A stretch of DNA of 64,000 bases from JAFMDF01 sp965222705 (GTDB lineage: Bacteria; Bacteroidota; Bacteroidia; Chitinophagales; Saprospiraceae): assembly GCA_965222705.1 (NCBI GenBank), contig CBDCUO010000001.1:1-64000 (forward strand), given 5' to 3'. Every line of letters starts with the position of its first letter. Position 1 is the stretch's first letter. Shown here piece by piece: positions 35,724 through 45,343 of the stretch. The notes below the pieces were generated by a model. The model saw only the letters and a program-made list of their open reading frames with translations. It was not told the origin of the DNA and ran no database searches. Made by a program: the position numbers and the translations under genes.

Positions 35724-35771
35724 GATAAAGTTGGTTTTTTCGTTATTCAGTTTACTTGTTAAATCATTCGC

Positions 35772-36176
35772 TTATAATGTATTATAAACTGTTGTCGAAG
35801 CCAGTAAACCGCCATATTCCAAGCCTAAAGTACGGTCTTGTGCAATTTTCAAATATTCTGGATCGGTGGACATCTCAATAAATTTTTGGATAGAAGGATA
35901 CTGCACCAAAAGCACTATGTGGGGCTGGTTTTCTGAACTTCCAATTATCGTATGGTTCACATCCCCTCTCCAGAGCAGTTTACCTCCAGCTTTTTTTAGA
36001 AAGGGCAACACATTTTGTCCATAACGAGCATAGGCCATTTCTCCTGTTTCTCCATCGTCCGTTCTGTCTTTATACCTGATAATGTTGATCATTACTACTG
36101 GCTCATCTTTAGGGTAATTATCGAGGAGGTGTCTAAACTGTTCAGGCGTTGGATGGATTTGGTTAGTTAGTTCCAT
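35772..36176 (-). CDS. DUF1330-like ferredoxin-fold protein
   Basis: 134 residues from ATG 36176, chosen over an in-frame start that overlaps rny. The sequence EPVVMINIIRYKD..., GEMAYARYGQNVLPFLKKAG and a PSIQKFIEMSTDPEYLK segment follow the dimeric alpha-beta barrel pattern of DUF1330/NIPSNAP-like proteins. Function unknown; such proteins often act as small oxygenase-like or stress proteins. Confidence 0.75.
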   Translation of the reverse strand: MELTNQIHPTPEQFRHLLDNYPKDEPVVMINIIRYKDRTDDGETGEMAYARYGQNVLPFLKKAGGKLLWRGDVNHTIIGSSENQPHIVLLVQYPSIQKFIEMSTDPEYLKIAQDRTLGLEYGGLLASTTVYNTL

Positions 36177-36192
36177 TATTTTATTTTTTTCC

Positions 36193-37875
36193 TTACCTAG
36201 CAAAAGAAACGGAGCGTTTTTCTCTAATAACGGTCACCTTGATTTGGCCAGGAAATTGCATTTCATCTTGAATTTTTTGAGAAATCTGGAAAGATAAAGC
36301 ATCTGCAACTTCATCGGAAACTTTATCACTCTCTACAATCACCCTCAATTCTCGGCCGGCTTGCATTGCAAAAGCTTTTTGAACACCGTCGTGGCTCATA
36401 GCCAATTCTTCCAGTTCCCCAATTCGTTTTAAATAACTCTCCAGGATTTCCCTTCTCGCACCCGGTCTGGCGCCGGAAATAGCATCGCAGGCTTGCACTA
36501 AGGGAGCGATAATATTATTCATTTCCACTTCGTCGTGATGTGCGCCTACGGCATTGCAAACAATGGGGTGTTCTTTATGTTTTTCGCAAAATTTCATGCC
36601 TAAAATAGCATGAGATAGCTCAGATTCTTCTTCTGCTACTTTTCCTATATCATGCAATAAGCCCGCTCTTTTTGCCATTTTTGCCTGCTTGGGACTCAAG
36701 CCCAGCTCTGCAGCCATCATAGCACAAAGATTCGCGGTTTCAATAGAGTGTTTCAACAAATTCTGCCCATAAGAAGAACGGAAGCGCATCCGGCCTACCA
36801 TTTTAACCAAATAGGGTTGTAAGCCATGAATATCCAAATCAATAACTGTTCTTTCTCCTATTTCAACTATCTGTTCTTCTAGTTGCTTTTTGGTTTTTTC
36901 TACCACCTCTTCAATTCTAGCTGGATGAATCCGGCCATCGGCAACCAACCTTTTTAAAGATAGACGACAGACCTCTCTTCTAATAGGGTCAAAGCTGGAA
37001 ATTACAATGGCTTCCGGCGTATCATCGACAACAATTTCTGCACCCGTAGCGGCTTCCAATGCTCTAATATTTCGTCCTTCTCTACCAATAATTTGCCCTT
37101 TTAAGTCATCTGATTCCAAATTAAAAACCGAGACTGTGTTTTCTATGGTATATTCGGCACACATCCGTTGGATGGTTTGGATGACGATTTTTTTGGCTTC
37201 TTTATTAGCATTGGCTTTTGCTAACGTGATTGTATCTTTTACTAAAGCCATTGCATCCGTTTCTGCTTTCGCTTTTACAGCTTCGAGCAATTGTTCTTTT
37301 GCTTCTGTTTCTGTCAATTTGGAAATATTTTCCAACGCTTTGATTCGTTCCTCATTCGCCACATCCAGTTGTTCTCTTTTTTTAGCAACGATTTTCATCT
37401 GTTTTTCTAAATTCTCCCTAATCGTTTTTATTTCTGCTTCTTTGTTCTCCACTTCCTGTCTCCTCGACTCAAATTCTTTGACCGTTTCTTGGAAAGAGGC
37501 TTCTTTTTCCTGAATTTCTTTTTGCAGATTTTTTGCCTCTACTTCCAAATCTTTCATATTGACCAAGTGCTGTGTCCTTTCGCTTTCAAATTTTGATTTT
37601 AATTTGGCGAAGCGATCTTTCGCTTCTTGGATTTTTTTCTGCTTAATACTTTCATTTTTACTTTCTGCTCTACTAACAATTTTCTCCGCTTTTATTTGAG
37701 CCTCGTCTTCTATTCGCTTAGAAGTCAACCGGGCTTCCTGAATCACCAAATCCGCTTTTCGATTCATTTCCTCTATTTTGCCTTGATTCGCTTTAGTGAT
37801 AAAAGTTTTTACCAATAAAAATGCTGCAACTGCACCTACTAATGCACCGATAGCTAAACCTATTCCTATTTCCAT
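36193..37875 (-). CDS. rny: Ribonuclease Y
   Basis: 560 residues. An N-terminal membrane anchor (about 4-24), a long charged coiled coil (about 25-220), a KH domain with IIGREGRNIRALE, and an HD domain with GLLHDIGKVAEE followed by GAHHDEVE. It is the membrane-tied endonuclease that starts decay of many mRNAs. Somewhat longer than Bacillus Rny, mainly in the coiled coil. It follows pheT, a ZapB-like gene and zapA on the same strand, a frequent Bacteroidota order. Confidence 0.96.
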   Translation of the reverse strand: MEIGIGLAIGALVGAVAAFLLVKTFITKANQGKIEEMNRKADLVIQEARLTSKRIEDEAQIKAEKIVSRAESKNESIKQKKIQEAKDRFAKLKSKFESERTQHLVNMKDLEVEAKNLQKEIQEKEASFQETVKEFESRRQEVENKEAEIKTIRENLEKQMKIVAKKREQLDVANEERIKALENISKLTETEAKEQLLEAVKAKAETDAMALVKDTITLAKANANKEAKKIVIQTIQRMCAEYTIENTVSVFNLESDDLKGQIIGREGRNIRALEAATGAEIVVDDTPEAIVISSFDPIRREVCRLSLKRLVADGRIHPARIEEVVEKTKKQLEEQIVEIGERTVIDLDIHGLQPYLVKMVGRMRFRSSYGQNLLKHSIETANLCAMMAAELGLSPKQAKMAKRAGLLHDIGKVAEEESELSHAILGMKFCEKHKEHPIVCNAVGAHHDEVEMNNIIAPLVQACDAISGARPGARREILESYLKRIGELEELAMSHDGVQKAFAMQAGRELRVIVESDKVSDEVADALSFQISQKIQDEMQFPGQIKVTVIREKRSVSFAR

Positions 37876-37992
37876 ATTTCCACTTTTTATATAATTAAAA
37901 AACTAAATAAAATTATGCTCTAACTTATTTGATCTACTAAAAGTTGAGCGATATTTTTAGAATCATGCTTGGTCAATTTTTATTAAAAAAAA

Positions 37993-38316
37993 TCAAGCAA
38001 GTAATAATTCGTCCAATAATGTATCAATCTCTTGAAGAGAAGCGGAAAGTTGATTGGCAGATAAGCTGGAAGCTGTTTTTGATCTGGATTTATGCAAATC
38101 CAAGGCATAAGTAAGAAGGCTCATGGACAAACAGTCTTGCTTATCTTTATTTTTATAAGTTAGCTGAAACTGTCTGATTTTTTCATTCACCTCTTTTACC
38201 AGTCGGCGAACGACTGATTCGTCATTCGAATTTATTTTTAAAGGATAGGGACGCCCCGCAATCACTACGGTTATCCTAATCATTTCACTTTGCTCTTCCA
38301 TATCAAAAACAGCCAC
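37993..38316 (-). CDS. zapA: Cell division protein ZapA
   Basis: 107 residues. RITVVIAGRPYPLKINSNDE followed by VRRLVKEVNEKIRQF is the ZapA N-terminal domain; the C-terminal part is helical for dimerisation. It bundles FtsZ filaments at mid-cell. Next to a small coiled-coil gene that may encode a ZapB-like partner. Confidence 0.88.
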   Translation of the reverse strand: MAVFDMEEQSEMIRITVVIAGRPYPLKINSNDESVVRRLVKEVNEKIRQFQLTYKNKDKQDCLSMSLLTYALDLHKSRSKTASSLSANQLSASLQEIDTLLDELLLA

Positions 38317-38462
38317 TTAAGAAATAGGAGAAATAAAATTTGAGACCCAATCATTAGCTACAAACCCTTTTATCTAAACTCACAAATTAATATTACAAAT
38401 ATTTCTTTTAGGAAAGTCGTACAAAAAAAATATACAACCTTACTATAATTAAAAATCTGCTA

Positions 38463-38705
38463 TCAAACTTCTGACTCCTCCTGTTCAATCACCCTTTTGG
38501 ATAACAAAACATTCCCGTGTTTCGTTAAAGATGCAACCTGATGCTTCAGAATTTGAATTTCTTGAACATCGCGCTGCAAGTTAGTTTTTAATTTTTTATT
38601 TTCTTCAATTAGGATCAAATTTTCTGAGCGAAGATGCTCAATTTTTGATACTAATTGCTGTATTTTTTCCTTGATTGCCTCTATTTGCGTTGATAACTCC
38701 TCCAT
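38463..38705 (-). CDS. Small coiled-coil protein, ZapB-like
   Basis: 80 residues, almost entirely heptad-patterned coiled coil (IEAIKEKIQQLVSKIEHLRS onward). Lies between pheT (35 bp away) and zapA on the same strand. The length, composition and neighbourhood match ZapB-type division proteins that bind ZapA; not proven by sequence since coiled coils are low-information. Confidence 0.7.
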   Translation of the reverse strand: MEELSTQIEAIKEKIQQLVSKIEHLRSENLILIEENKKLKTNLQRDVQEIQILKHQVASLTKHGNVLLSKRVIEQEESEV

Positions 38706-38740
38706 TTTACTCTTTTATAGTGTTTCAACTAAACTTAATT

Positions 38741-41185
38741 TTAACGCCTTATTGCTGCATCCAGATTCTGTTCAAAAACCTGGATTAACTTCTTTATCTT
38801 TTTGTCTACTTCTTTATCTTTTAAGGTTTTGGTTTTGTCTTCAAAAATAAAACTAATTGCATAAGATTTTTTGTTTGTTCCCAACTGCTTTTCATTTATA
38901 TAAACGTCAAAAAGGTTTATATCTTTTAAATTTTGCTTAATGGTTTTTCGTGTATGTTTTACAATATCGCTAAAAGTGACAGAATTGTCAATTACTAAGG
39001 CGAGATCCCGCCGAACGCTTGGAAATTTATTCAGCTCTTCTACCCCTATCTTATGCTTTCGGGCCGCTTTCAATAGGGTGTCGAAATTAATATCTGCATA
39101 AAAAACCTCGTTTTTAATACCTACTGCTTTTAAAATCTTTTGTTGCACTTTTCCAAATTCCGCTAGGGATTTCTGCCCTCTGAAATATCTAAATCCAACA
39201 GAGAAAATTTCATTTTTTAGGACATCTTCCTGGAAGTCGCTTAAACCTATACGATTCAACAGATTATTAACATAAGCTTTTAACGTGTAAAAATTCGCTA
39301 CTGCTTTTTCCTTATTCAACCAACTTTCCTTCGTTTTCTCCCCAACTAAAAAGAGACTCAAATGTTGTTTTTCTTTATAACCTCCATCCAATAATGCCTT
39401 ATAGGTTCTACCCGATTCAAATAGTTTTAAATCCGCATTCCTACGATTTTGATTATGCAAAATGACTTCCAATCCGCTAAATAACATCGAAGGACGCATC
39501 ACATCCAGGGTTATATTAGAAGTATTATTTACATATACTAGTTGAGATTTTTCAATAGGCAATAATTCTTCAAAATATCTAGATTGGGTCAAAGAAACAG
39601 CCATTATCTCATTAAAGCCATTCGCAGAAAGATAGTCTCCCAGAATGTTTCTTAACTCTTGAGGTTCGGGCTTTTGGCTGACAACAACTGCATTTTTAAC
39701 CTGTTGAGGAATTGGCACTTTATTAAAACCATAAATCCTTAAAATTTCCTCAATCACATCCGCTTCTCTAGTTACATCCGCTTTATTGGTCGGCACTGCA
39801 ACGATGAAGGAGTCAGGATTTTCTTCTACAACTTCCATCTCCATTGCATTCAAAATGGCACTTATTTCATGGGTTGGAATAACAACACCAATTAATCGGG
39901 CTACATTTTGATAGGCTACTTTTATTTGAGTCGGTTCAATTTTATTGGGATATACATCTACTATTTCAGAGGCTATTTCACCTCCTGCCAATTCTTTAAT
40001 CAATTGAGCTGCCCGTTTTAGTGCATAAACCGTAATGTTTGGGTCGTTCCCTTTTTCAAAGACTTTAGCAGCATCCGTTCTCAAATCGTGATAAAAGCTG
40101 GTTCTTCTAGTCGTTTTCGCATTAAAATGAGCGGATTCCAAAAAGATGTTTTTAGTCGTATCTGTTACACCTGACTTGATACCGCCAAAAACGCCTGCAA
40201 TACACATTCCATTAGAATCTCCATCGCAAATCATTAGGTCCTGTGCAGTTAAGGTGCGTTCATTTTCGTCTAGGGTAGTAAACTTTGCTCCTTCCGGAAG
40301 GTTTTTTACAATAATTTTCTCACCTCGAATTTGGTCTGCGTCAAACGCATGAAGGGGTTGTCCCAACTCGTGTAGCACAAAATTGGTGATGTCCACCACA
40401 TTGCTAATGGGTCGAACGCCAATAGCTATTAATCTTTTCTTTAACCAGTCTGGTGATTCTTTTATGGTCACGCCTTTTAGCGATATGCCGGAGTATCGAG
40501 GACAAGCAGCAGGATTTTCTACTACTACATGAATGGGTAAATCGTTATTATCTATTTTAAAATTATCAATCATCGGCATTTTTACCCTACCTGAATGCTC
40601 ATAATTTATTTTCAAAGCCGCTGCCAAATCCCTTGCAGCTCCTAGATGATTCGTGGCATCCGACCGATTGGGGGTTAAACCAATTTCATAGACATAATCG
40701 GTTTCTACCTGAAAATAATCTCTTGCCAAAGCACCAACTTCCACTTCGTCTGGTAAGACAATAATGCCTTGATGGTCTGCGCCAATGCCAATTTCATCTT
40801 CTGCACATATCATCCCTTCGGAAGTTTCTCCTCTGATTTTCCCTTTTTTTATTTTAAACGGTTCTCCGTTTATCGGATAGAGCGTAGTGCCAACGGTAGC
40901 GACAATTACTTTTTGTCCAGTAGCTACATTTGGTGCACCGCAAACGATTTGTAGGTCTTCTCCATTGCCAATAGCTACTTTGGTTAAGGATAATTTGTCG
41001 GCGTTTGGGTGTTTTATACACTCTTTTACCTTCCCAACAAACAGTCCTGCCAGGCCACCAGGGATGCTTTCTATTTCTTCCTCGCCTTCCACCTCCAGGC
41101 CAATATCTGTCAACACTTCCGCTACTTTCTGAGGAGAAAGTTTTATATCAACATATTCTTTTAACCAATTAAGGGATAATTTCAT
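38741..41185 (-). CDS. pheT: Phenylalanyl-tRNA synthetase beta subunit
   Basis: 814 residues with all domains: N-terminal tRNA-binding OB domain (about 40-150; CIKHPNADKLSLTKVAIGNG), B3/B4 editing region, B5 domain, and C-terminal FDX-ACB domain (FPSVRRDLALVIDN to the end). With PheS it charges tRNA-Phe; pheS is not in this window, as usual when the two are unlinked in Bacteroidota. First gene of the run leading to rny. Confidence 0.97.
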   Translation of the reverse strand: MKLSLNWLKEYVDIKLSPQKVAEVLTDIGLEVEGEEEIESIPGGLAGLFVGKVKECIKHPNADKLSLTKVAIGNGEDLQIVCGAPNVATGQKVIVATVGTTLYPINGEPFKIKKGKIRGETSEGMICAEDEIGIGADHQGIIVLPDEVEVGALARDYFQVETDYVYEIGLTPNRSDATNHLGAARDLAAALKINYEHSGRVKMPMIDNFKIDNNDLPIHVVVENPAACPRYSGISLKGVTIKESPDWLKKRLIAIGVRPISNVVDITNFVLHELGQPLHAFDADQIRGEKIIVKNLPEGAKFTTLDENERTLTAQDLMICDGDSNGMCIAGVFGGIKSGVTDTTKNIFLESAHFNAKTTRRTSFYHDLRTDAAKVFEKGNDPNITVYALKRAAQLIKELAGGEIASEIVDVYPNKIEPTQIKVAYQNVARLIGVVIPTHEISAILNAMEMEVVEENPDSFIVAVPTNKADVTREADVIEEILRIYGFNKVPIPQQVKNAVVVSQKPEPQELRNILGDYLSANGFNEIMAVSLTQSRYFEELLPIEKSQLVYVNNTSNITLDVMRPSMLFSGLEVILHNQNRRNADLKLFESGRTYKALLDGGYKEKQHLSLFLVGEKTKESWLNKEKAVANFYTLKAYVNNLLNRIGLSDFQEDVLKNEIFSVGFRYFRGQKSLAEFGKVQQKILKAVGIKNEVFYADINFDTLLKAARKHKIGVEELNKFPSVRRDLALVIDNSVTFSDIVKHTRKTIKQNLKDINLFDVYINEKQLGTNKKSYAISFIFEDKTKTLKDKEVDKKIKKLIQVFEQNLDAAIRR

Positions 41186-41243
41186 TTTTTAAACTGATAA
41201 AATGAGGAATGTGTCCTCCGTTCTTACAATTTATTAGTTGTGT

Positions 41244-41603
41244 TTAAATTCTTTCAAAATGATCTACTGTTAGGTCGTGCTTCACTTCCCCGGTATGCTT
41301 AGTATTTGACGGTTCAAATAACATTAACCATACTTCCTCCTCTGCAACCGGTCTATGCTCTACGCCTTTAGGAACGATGAGCAGCTCTCCTTCATTTAAT
41401 ATGACCGTTTTATCTCTAAACTCAATTTTCAGTTGCCCTTTAATAATGAAAAACAACTCATCTTCGTCCTGGTGATGGTGCCAAATAAATTCGCCTTTTA
41501 CTTTTGCTAGTTTTACTGCTTGGCCATTTAGTTCTCCTACTATTTTCGGGCTCCAGTAATCATTAAAAAGGCTAAATTTTTTGCCCAGATTAATTATTTC
41601 CAT
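41244..41603 (-). CDS. Cupin-domain protein
   Basis: 119 residues from ATG 41603; the upstream extension is unlike the family. Single conserved cupin barrel with the metal-binding pattern EFIWHHHQDEDELFFIIKG (HxH...E) and a later His in PKGVEHRPVA. Substrate unknown. Many such proteins bind small ligands or act as isomerases/dioxygenases. Confidence 0.87.
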   Translation of the reverse strand: MEIINLGKKFSLFNDYWSPKIVGELNGQAVKLAKVKGEFIWHHHQDEDELFFIIKGQLKIEFRDKTVILNEGELLIVPKGVEHRPVAEEEVWLMLFEPSNTKHTGEVKHDLTVDHFERI

Positions 41604-41693
41604 TTTCAAGTCATTTTTTTGAAAAATAATTCCCTGCTTAGGCCTAAAAATAATGCGCAAAGATATATGATTTATGATAGTCACACCAACCGT

Positions 41694-42323
41694 CTAAAAG
41701 AATAGCACTTGCACAATCATCGCAATTCCGAAAATCAGTAAGGCCCCTCCTGAGATCTTTCGCATCCACAAAATGTGAATGGGTCTTAAGTATTTCCGTA
41801 TTTTCTTTGCCAAAAATATTTTTAATGAGTCTGTAAGGATGACTGTTCCTAAAATCCCACTAAAAAACAGATAATTATTGGTAGAAAAAAGCGATTGGTC
41901 TACTGCTCGAGCCGTAATAATACTTGTCCAAAAAACAACGGAAAAAGGATTAAATGTATTAATCGAGAACCCTTCTAGACATAATCGCCAACGAGAAGAA
42001 AACATTCCAAATTTTTCCTCTTCTGCCATATTGCCCAAAGGCTTAGAAACAAGCATGCCTACGCCAATACCAATCAGTATCAAACCTCCAAAAACGCCCA
42101 AAATCGGTTTAAACATCGGTGCGGCTATCATTTGGCTGACGTGTGTGACTCCAAAAGCAATACCTACAATAAACAAAATATCACTGATCCAGATTCCCAG
42201 CCCGATCCAAAGCCCTGCTTTTGCGCCTTGTTCAATGCTAGTTTGTATCAATGAAAACAAAATTGGCCCTACTAATATACTGAGTGCCAAGCCCAACAGT
42301 ATGCCATTCCAAAGATGTATCAC
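41694..42323 (-). CDS. LysE/RhtB-family amino acid exporter
   Basis: 209 residues, six membrane helices. A GTG at 42323 is preferred since it begins at helix 1 (IHLWNGILLGLALSILVGP) and gives a family-typical length; an ATG at 42383 would add 20 residues. Motifs LVGPILFSLIQTSIEQGAKA and GLGIWISDILFIVG are typical of LysE. It exports amino acids or similar molecules; substrate unknown. Confidence 0.82.
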   Translation of the reverse strand: MIHLWNGILLGLALSILVGPILFSLIQTSIEQGAKAGLWIGLGIWISDILFIVGIAFGVTHVSQMIAAPMFKPILGVFGGLILIGIGVGMLVSKPLGNMAEEEKFGMFSSRWRLCLEGFSINTFNPFSVVFWTSIITARAVDQSLFSTNNYLFFSGILGTVILTDSLKIFLAKKIRKYLRPIHILWMRKISGGALLIFGIAMIVQVLFF

Positions 42324-42437
42324 TATTTGGTTGCTTGATGTTACTTTTGGTGGAAATATTTGATCATTACAAAGAACAGCCATCTTATACAATAGGTTTT
42401 GGGTGTCCGTATGCAGGAGGCTAAAGTCTATTATACC

Positions 42438-44738
42438 TTAATTTATAAATAAAATCTTGGTTATTACTGTATTTGGATTATTTAGTCCTCTAGAACTGGT
42501 GCTAAAGACTAGATAAACGCCGGAACTGGCACGCCTTCCACTGAAATCCTTACCATCCCATATTGCCTGTCCGCCCAATGCCTTGGTTTCAAAAATTAAT
42601 TGACCGCTAACATCTGTAATTTTTACATTCGCATCCCTGGCCAAGCCTTTTATGGCAATGGGGCCGGTATATTCCGGTCGCACGGGATTTGGGAAAGCAT
42701 AGGCGTTGGGATCATTCACCCTGCCTCCTTTCGTAGCATCTCCTCTTAAAGAAATAATGCCGCTATTCGTGCCAATAAAAGCCTCGCCCGTTTGTTGATT
42801 AATGGCAATGTCAATAATAGTATTATCAAAAAGAGGGCTATTATTTTCATTAAAAAAGGCAATTTGCTCTTCGCCATTGGGAGACTGAATAAATAGTCCA
42901 TTGGTCGTTCCAATCCATTTTCTATTTGCTCCATCAACGGCAATGCTTTGAATATTCTCTGTTTCTAATAAAAAAGCACCAAAACCGTCTTGCTCTACAA
43001 TTCTTCTGGAGCCTTGACAAATATCTTCAAATACACTGCTTCCACACTCGAAAATAACTGGCCCTTCGGCCGTTCCAACCCAAATATCTCCGTCCAAATC
43101 AACCTCTAAACAATTGACTCTGGGAGTAGTCAGTTCACTATTGGCAGGGGTAAATAACCTTACCCGATCATCATTCTCATTATCAATAGTCCCATTATCA
43201 TCGAAAACCAACACCCCTTCATTACCCGCCACAAACCACTTATAGTTACTAAAGTCAACTGTTACTTGCAATAAACTCTTTACAGGTGCATTAAAATTGC
43301 GCCATTTTCCATCGGCTTTTAGAACAGAAATTGGACGGGATGCTGTGTGATTGCTCATCCATAAATTATGTTCTTCATCAAAAACCAGCCCTCCAATTCG
43401 CTCTCGCTGCTCATCTCCAATCGCCCCTTGTAAAGAAGAATTTTGAGTATTATATATCAGAAAGTTTTCTCCATCATACTCCGCAAGTCCACCCCAAAAA
43501 GTTCCTACAAAAAGTCGGCCATCAACGGGATGTACCGCCAATCGGTAAAAATCGCGATCAATATCTTCTTCCAAAAAAATGGAGATATTGCCTCGATTAA
43601 AAACGCTCCAATTATTTTCTTTTAACAAAAAAATACCGTCAACTCTATTCAGAGCTGTCTGGTTGGAAGCGATACCTCCAGCAGCAACATATACTAGATC
43701 ATTATGCAAAGCAATTTCGCTACTATTATGTGAGGCGGGAGAATTAAAGTCTAGGGTCCGGCAGGATTCTCCCGGTGTATCCACATAGCGAATGCCTCTG
43801 AATTGATCTGCGTGCCAAACTCGCCCACTAGACTCTTCAATTGCATAAAAAGGACGGTCTATGCACCTACTTCCAGACTCAATCATTGAGCCATCCACTT
43901 TGAAAAGAAAGGATTTTCCTCTACAATTATTTTTACAAAAAAAACCAGCCAGCAGATGTGCTTTTCCAGGAGCCAAGTAACGAATAGAAAAATCTTTCTC
44001 AAAATGTAATTTTTGCAAAACCCCTTTAGAATATTGAAAAAGCGTGTCGTTTATATCGAGATATATTTTATCGTGATGCATTGCAATTGCATTAGAGTTA
44101 TACACCTCTGGAAAGCCACTATCTATATCTAATAATGACCAATTATTAAAATCAGCCAGATTGACCGAGGGGGCATTATTCGCTCGATAAATCCCCTCGT
44201 CTGTAGCTGCATAAAATTGATTATCCAATTGAGTTAACCCAAAAACCGGCAAACCCGTAAAGGTCGTAAATTCAAACTCTTCCCGCTCCAAGTCTAGCTT
44301 TACGATGCCAAAACCCGTCGATAAAAAAGCTGACTTTTCATCAAAAAAAATGTCATAAATGGTCCGATCTCCTACAATAGAGGTATTCTTTTCAATATCA
44401 TTCAGGTTGATAATGCCTTCTTTTTTTACAAGGTCAATATTGCTATTTTTATAAACGATAACCAGCACTTGTGCCAGTTCATTATACTTTATTTTGTTGA
44501 TGCCGATATCACTTAACCCCTCTATTTTAGTCAAAAAATCAACCGAAAAATCCTCCTTTTCTATTGTGAAAACCGAAAATGAGGAGGCATAATAAATTTT
44601 TTGTTCACTTTGCGTGACCCATACGCCTGAATGATAAGGCAGGTGAGATTTCCATTGCCCAATTTTTAGATCACTTTGTTGGGCAAGAGCTAGGGTAGTT
44701 ATCAGAAAGTTTAAAAAAAGTGTGGATAATTTGTACAT
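42438..44738 (-). CDS. porZ: PorZ-type T9SS beta-propeller protein
   Basis: 766 residues. Signal peptide (about 1-19, ending LALAQ), two seven-bladed-like propellers of two-component-regulator type (first blade GQWKSHLPYHSG...IYYASS, later LEVDLDGDIWVGTAEGPVIF and RKWIGTTNGLF), then a C-terminal domain with YAFPNPVRPEYTGPIAIKG, FSGRRASSGVYLV and a T9SS sorting-like tail. The PorZ protein of the T9SS attachment complex delivers A-LPS to sortase PorU. Gene is single; the long propeller is entire. Confidence 0.87.
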   Translation of the reverse strand: MYKLSTLFLNFLITTLALAQQSDLKIGQWKSHLPYHSGVWVTQSEQKIYYASSFSVFTIEKEDFSVDFLTKIEGLSDIGINKIKYNELAQVLVIVYKNSNIDLVKKEGIINLNDIEKNTSIVGDRTIYDIFFDEKSAFLSTGFGIVKLDLEREEFEFTTFTGLPVFGLTQLDNQFYAATDEGIYRANNAPSVNLADFNNWSLLDIDSGFPEVYNSNAIAMHHDKIYLDINDTLFQYSKGVLQKLHFEKDFSIRYLAPGKAHLLAGFFCKNNCRGKSFLFKVDGSMIESGSRCIDRPFYAIEESSGRVWHADQFRGIRYVDTPGESCRTLDFNSPASHNSSEIALHNDLVYVAAGGIASNQTALNRVDGIFLLKENNWSVFNRGNISIFLEEDIDRDFYRLAVHPVDGRLFVGTFWGGLAEYDGENFLIYNTQNSSLQGAIGDEQRERIGGLVFDEEHNLWMSNHTASRPISVLKADGKWRNFNAPVKSLLQVTVDFSNYKWFVAGNEGVLVFDDNGTIDNENDDRVRLFTPANSELTTPRVNCLEVDLDGDIWVGTAEGPVIFECGSSVFEDICQGSRRIVEQDGFGAFLLETENIQSIAVDGANRKWIGTTNGLFIQSPNGEEQIAFFNENNSPLFDNTIIDIAINQQTGEAFIGTNSGIISLRGDATKGGRVNDPNAYAFPNPVRPEYTGPIAIKGLARDANVKITDVSGQLIFETKALGGQAIWDGKDFSGRRASSGVYLVFSTSSRGLNNPNTVITKILFIN

Positions 44739-44779
44739 CTATTTCGTTCATTTAAGACCTTTGCCAATACGCAATAAGA

Positions 44780-44898
44780 AAAACAGGAGTCATCCCGTCC
44801 AATTTCTGTTCTAAAAGCCAATCGAAAATACCATTCGTTCCATTTTTTCCAATTATCCTTTTGATGCCCCTTTTAAGATTCGGGATGACTCCTGTTTT
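44780..44898. repeat. Long-range perfect inverted repeat downstream of dodecin
   Basis: 18-bp arms at 44780-44797 and 44881-44898 (AAAACAGGAGTCATCCCG and complement) separated by 83 bp. On the minus strand the first arm starts 4 bp after the dodecin stop and the second is followed by TTTTTCTTATT, so it may be a terminator with a large apical domain. Confidence 0.85.
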
Positions 44899-44902
44899 AT
44901 TA

Positions 44903-45103
44903 TTAGCCAACTTCAAAAGTGACCTTCAAGCTAACTCTGTATTCGGAAATCTTGCCATTTTTGACGGTGACACTCATATTATGGACATTTGCAGAACGAA
45001 TATTATCAATTGACTTCGATGCTCTTTTAATTGCTCGTGCGGTCGCATCTTCCCAGCCTTTGGATGAATTAGCTAATAATTCGACAACTTTAATTACTGC
45101 CAT
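44903..45103 (-). CDS. Dodecin family flavin-binding protein
   Basis: 66 residues, the complete length of bacterial dodecin. The strand-helix pattern (AVIKVVELLANSSKGWEDAT, then SIDNIRSANVHNMSVTVKNG) matches; twelve subunits form a hollow sphere holding flavin. Expected cytoplasmic role: flavin storage and protection. It is flanked on both sides by long inverted repeats and has a promoter inside the upstream one. Confidence 0.92.
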   Translation of the reverse strand: MAVIKVVELLANSSKGWEDATARAIKRASKSIDNIRSANVHNMSVTVKNGKISEYRVSLKVTFEVG

Positions 45104-45147
45104 TTGTATAATTTTTTATTAAAAAATGATAGCATTTCCAGTTTTAG

Positions 45148-45248
45148 AAACGCTACTTGTCTCGGTAAAAGTATAAAAAATAAAACACATACAAAGTAGT
45201 CCATTAGGGAACGAATTTTAGTCCTTCTTCTTTCGACAAGTAGCGTTT
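45148..45248. repeat. Long-range inverted repeat upstream of dodecin
   Basis: 14-bp arms AAACGCTACTTGTC (45148-45161) and its complement (45235-45248), 73 bp apart. The right arm is followed by a run of T on the plus strand. The predicted dodecin promoter lies between the arms. Confidence 0.8.
45166..45195 (-). promoter_or_regulatory. Predicted dodecin promoter
   Basis: Minus strand: -33 TTTG (45192-45195), 18-bp spacer, -7 TACTTTTA (45166-45173, one mismatch from TAnnTTTG). Start would be near 45160, inside the left arm of the inverted repeat. Confidence 0.45.
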
Positions 45249-45343
45249 TTTTTCATCTACCAAAAAGCTCCTCTGTTTTTATTTTAGGATTTCACTTTAA
45301 ATTTTCCTGTAACTTAGTGTTCAAATCAAGAAAAATCTAATCC

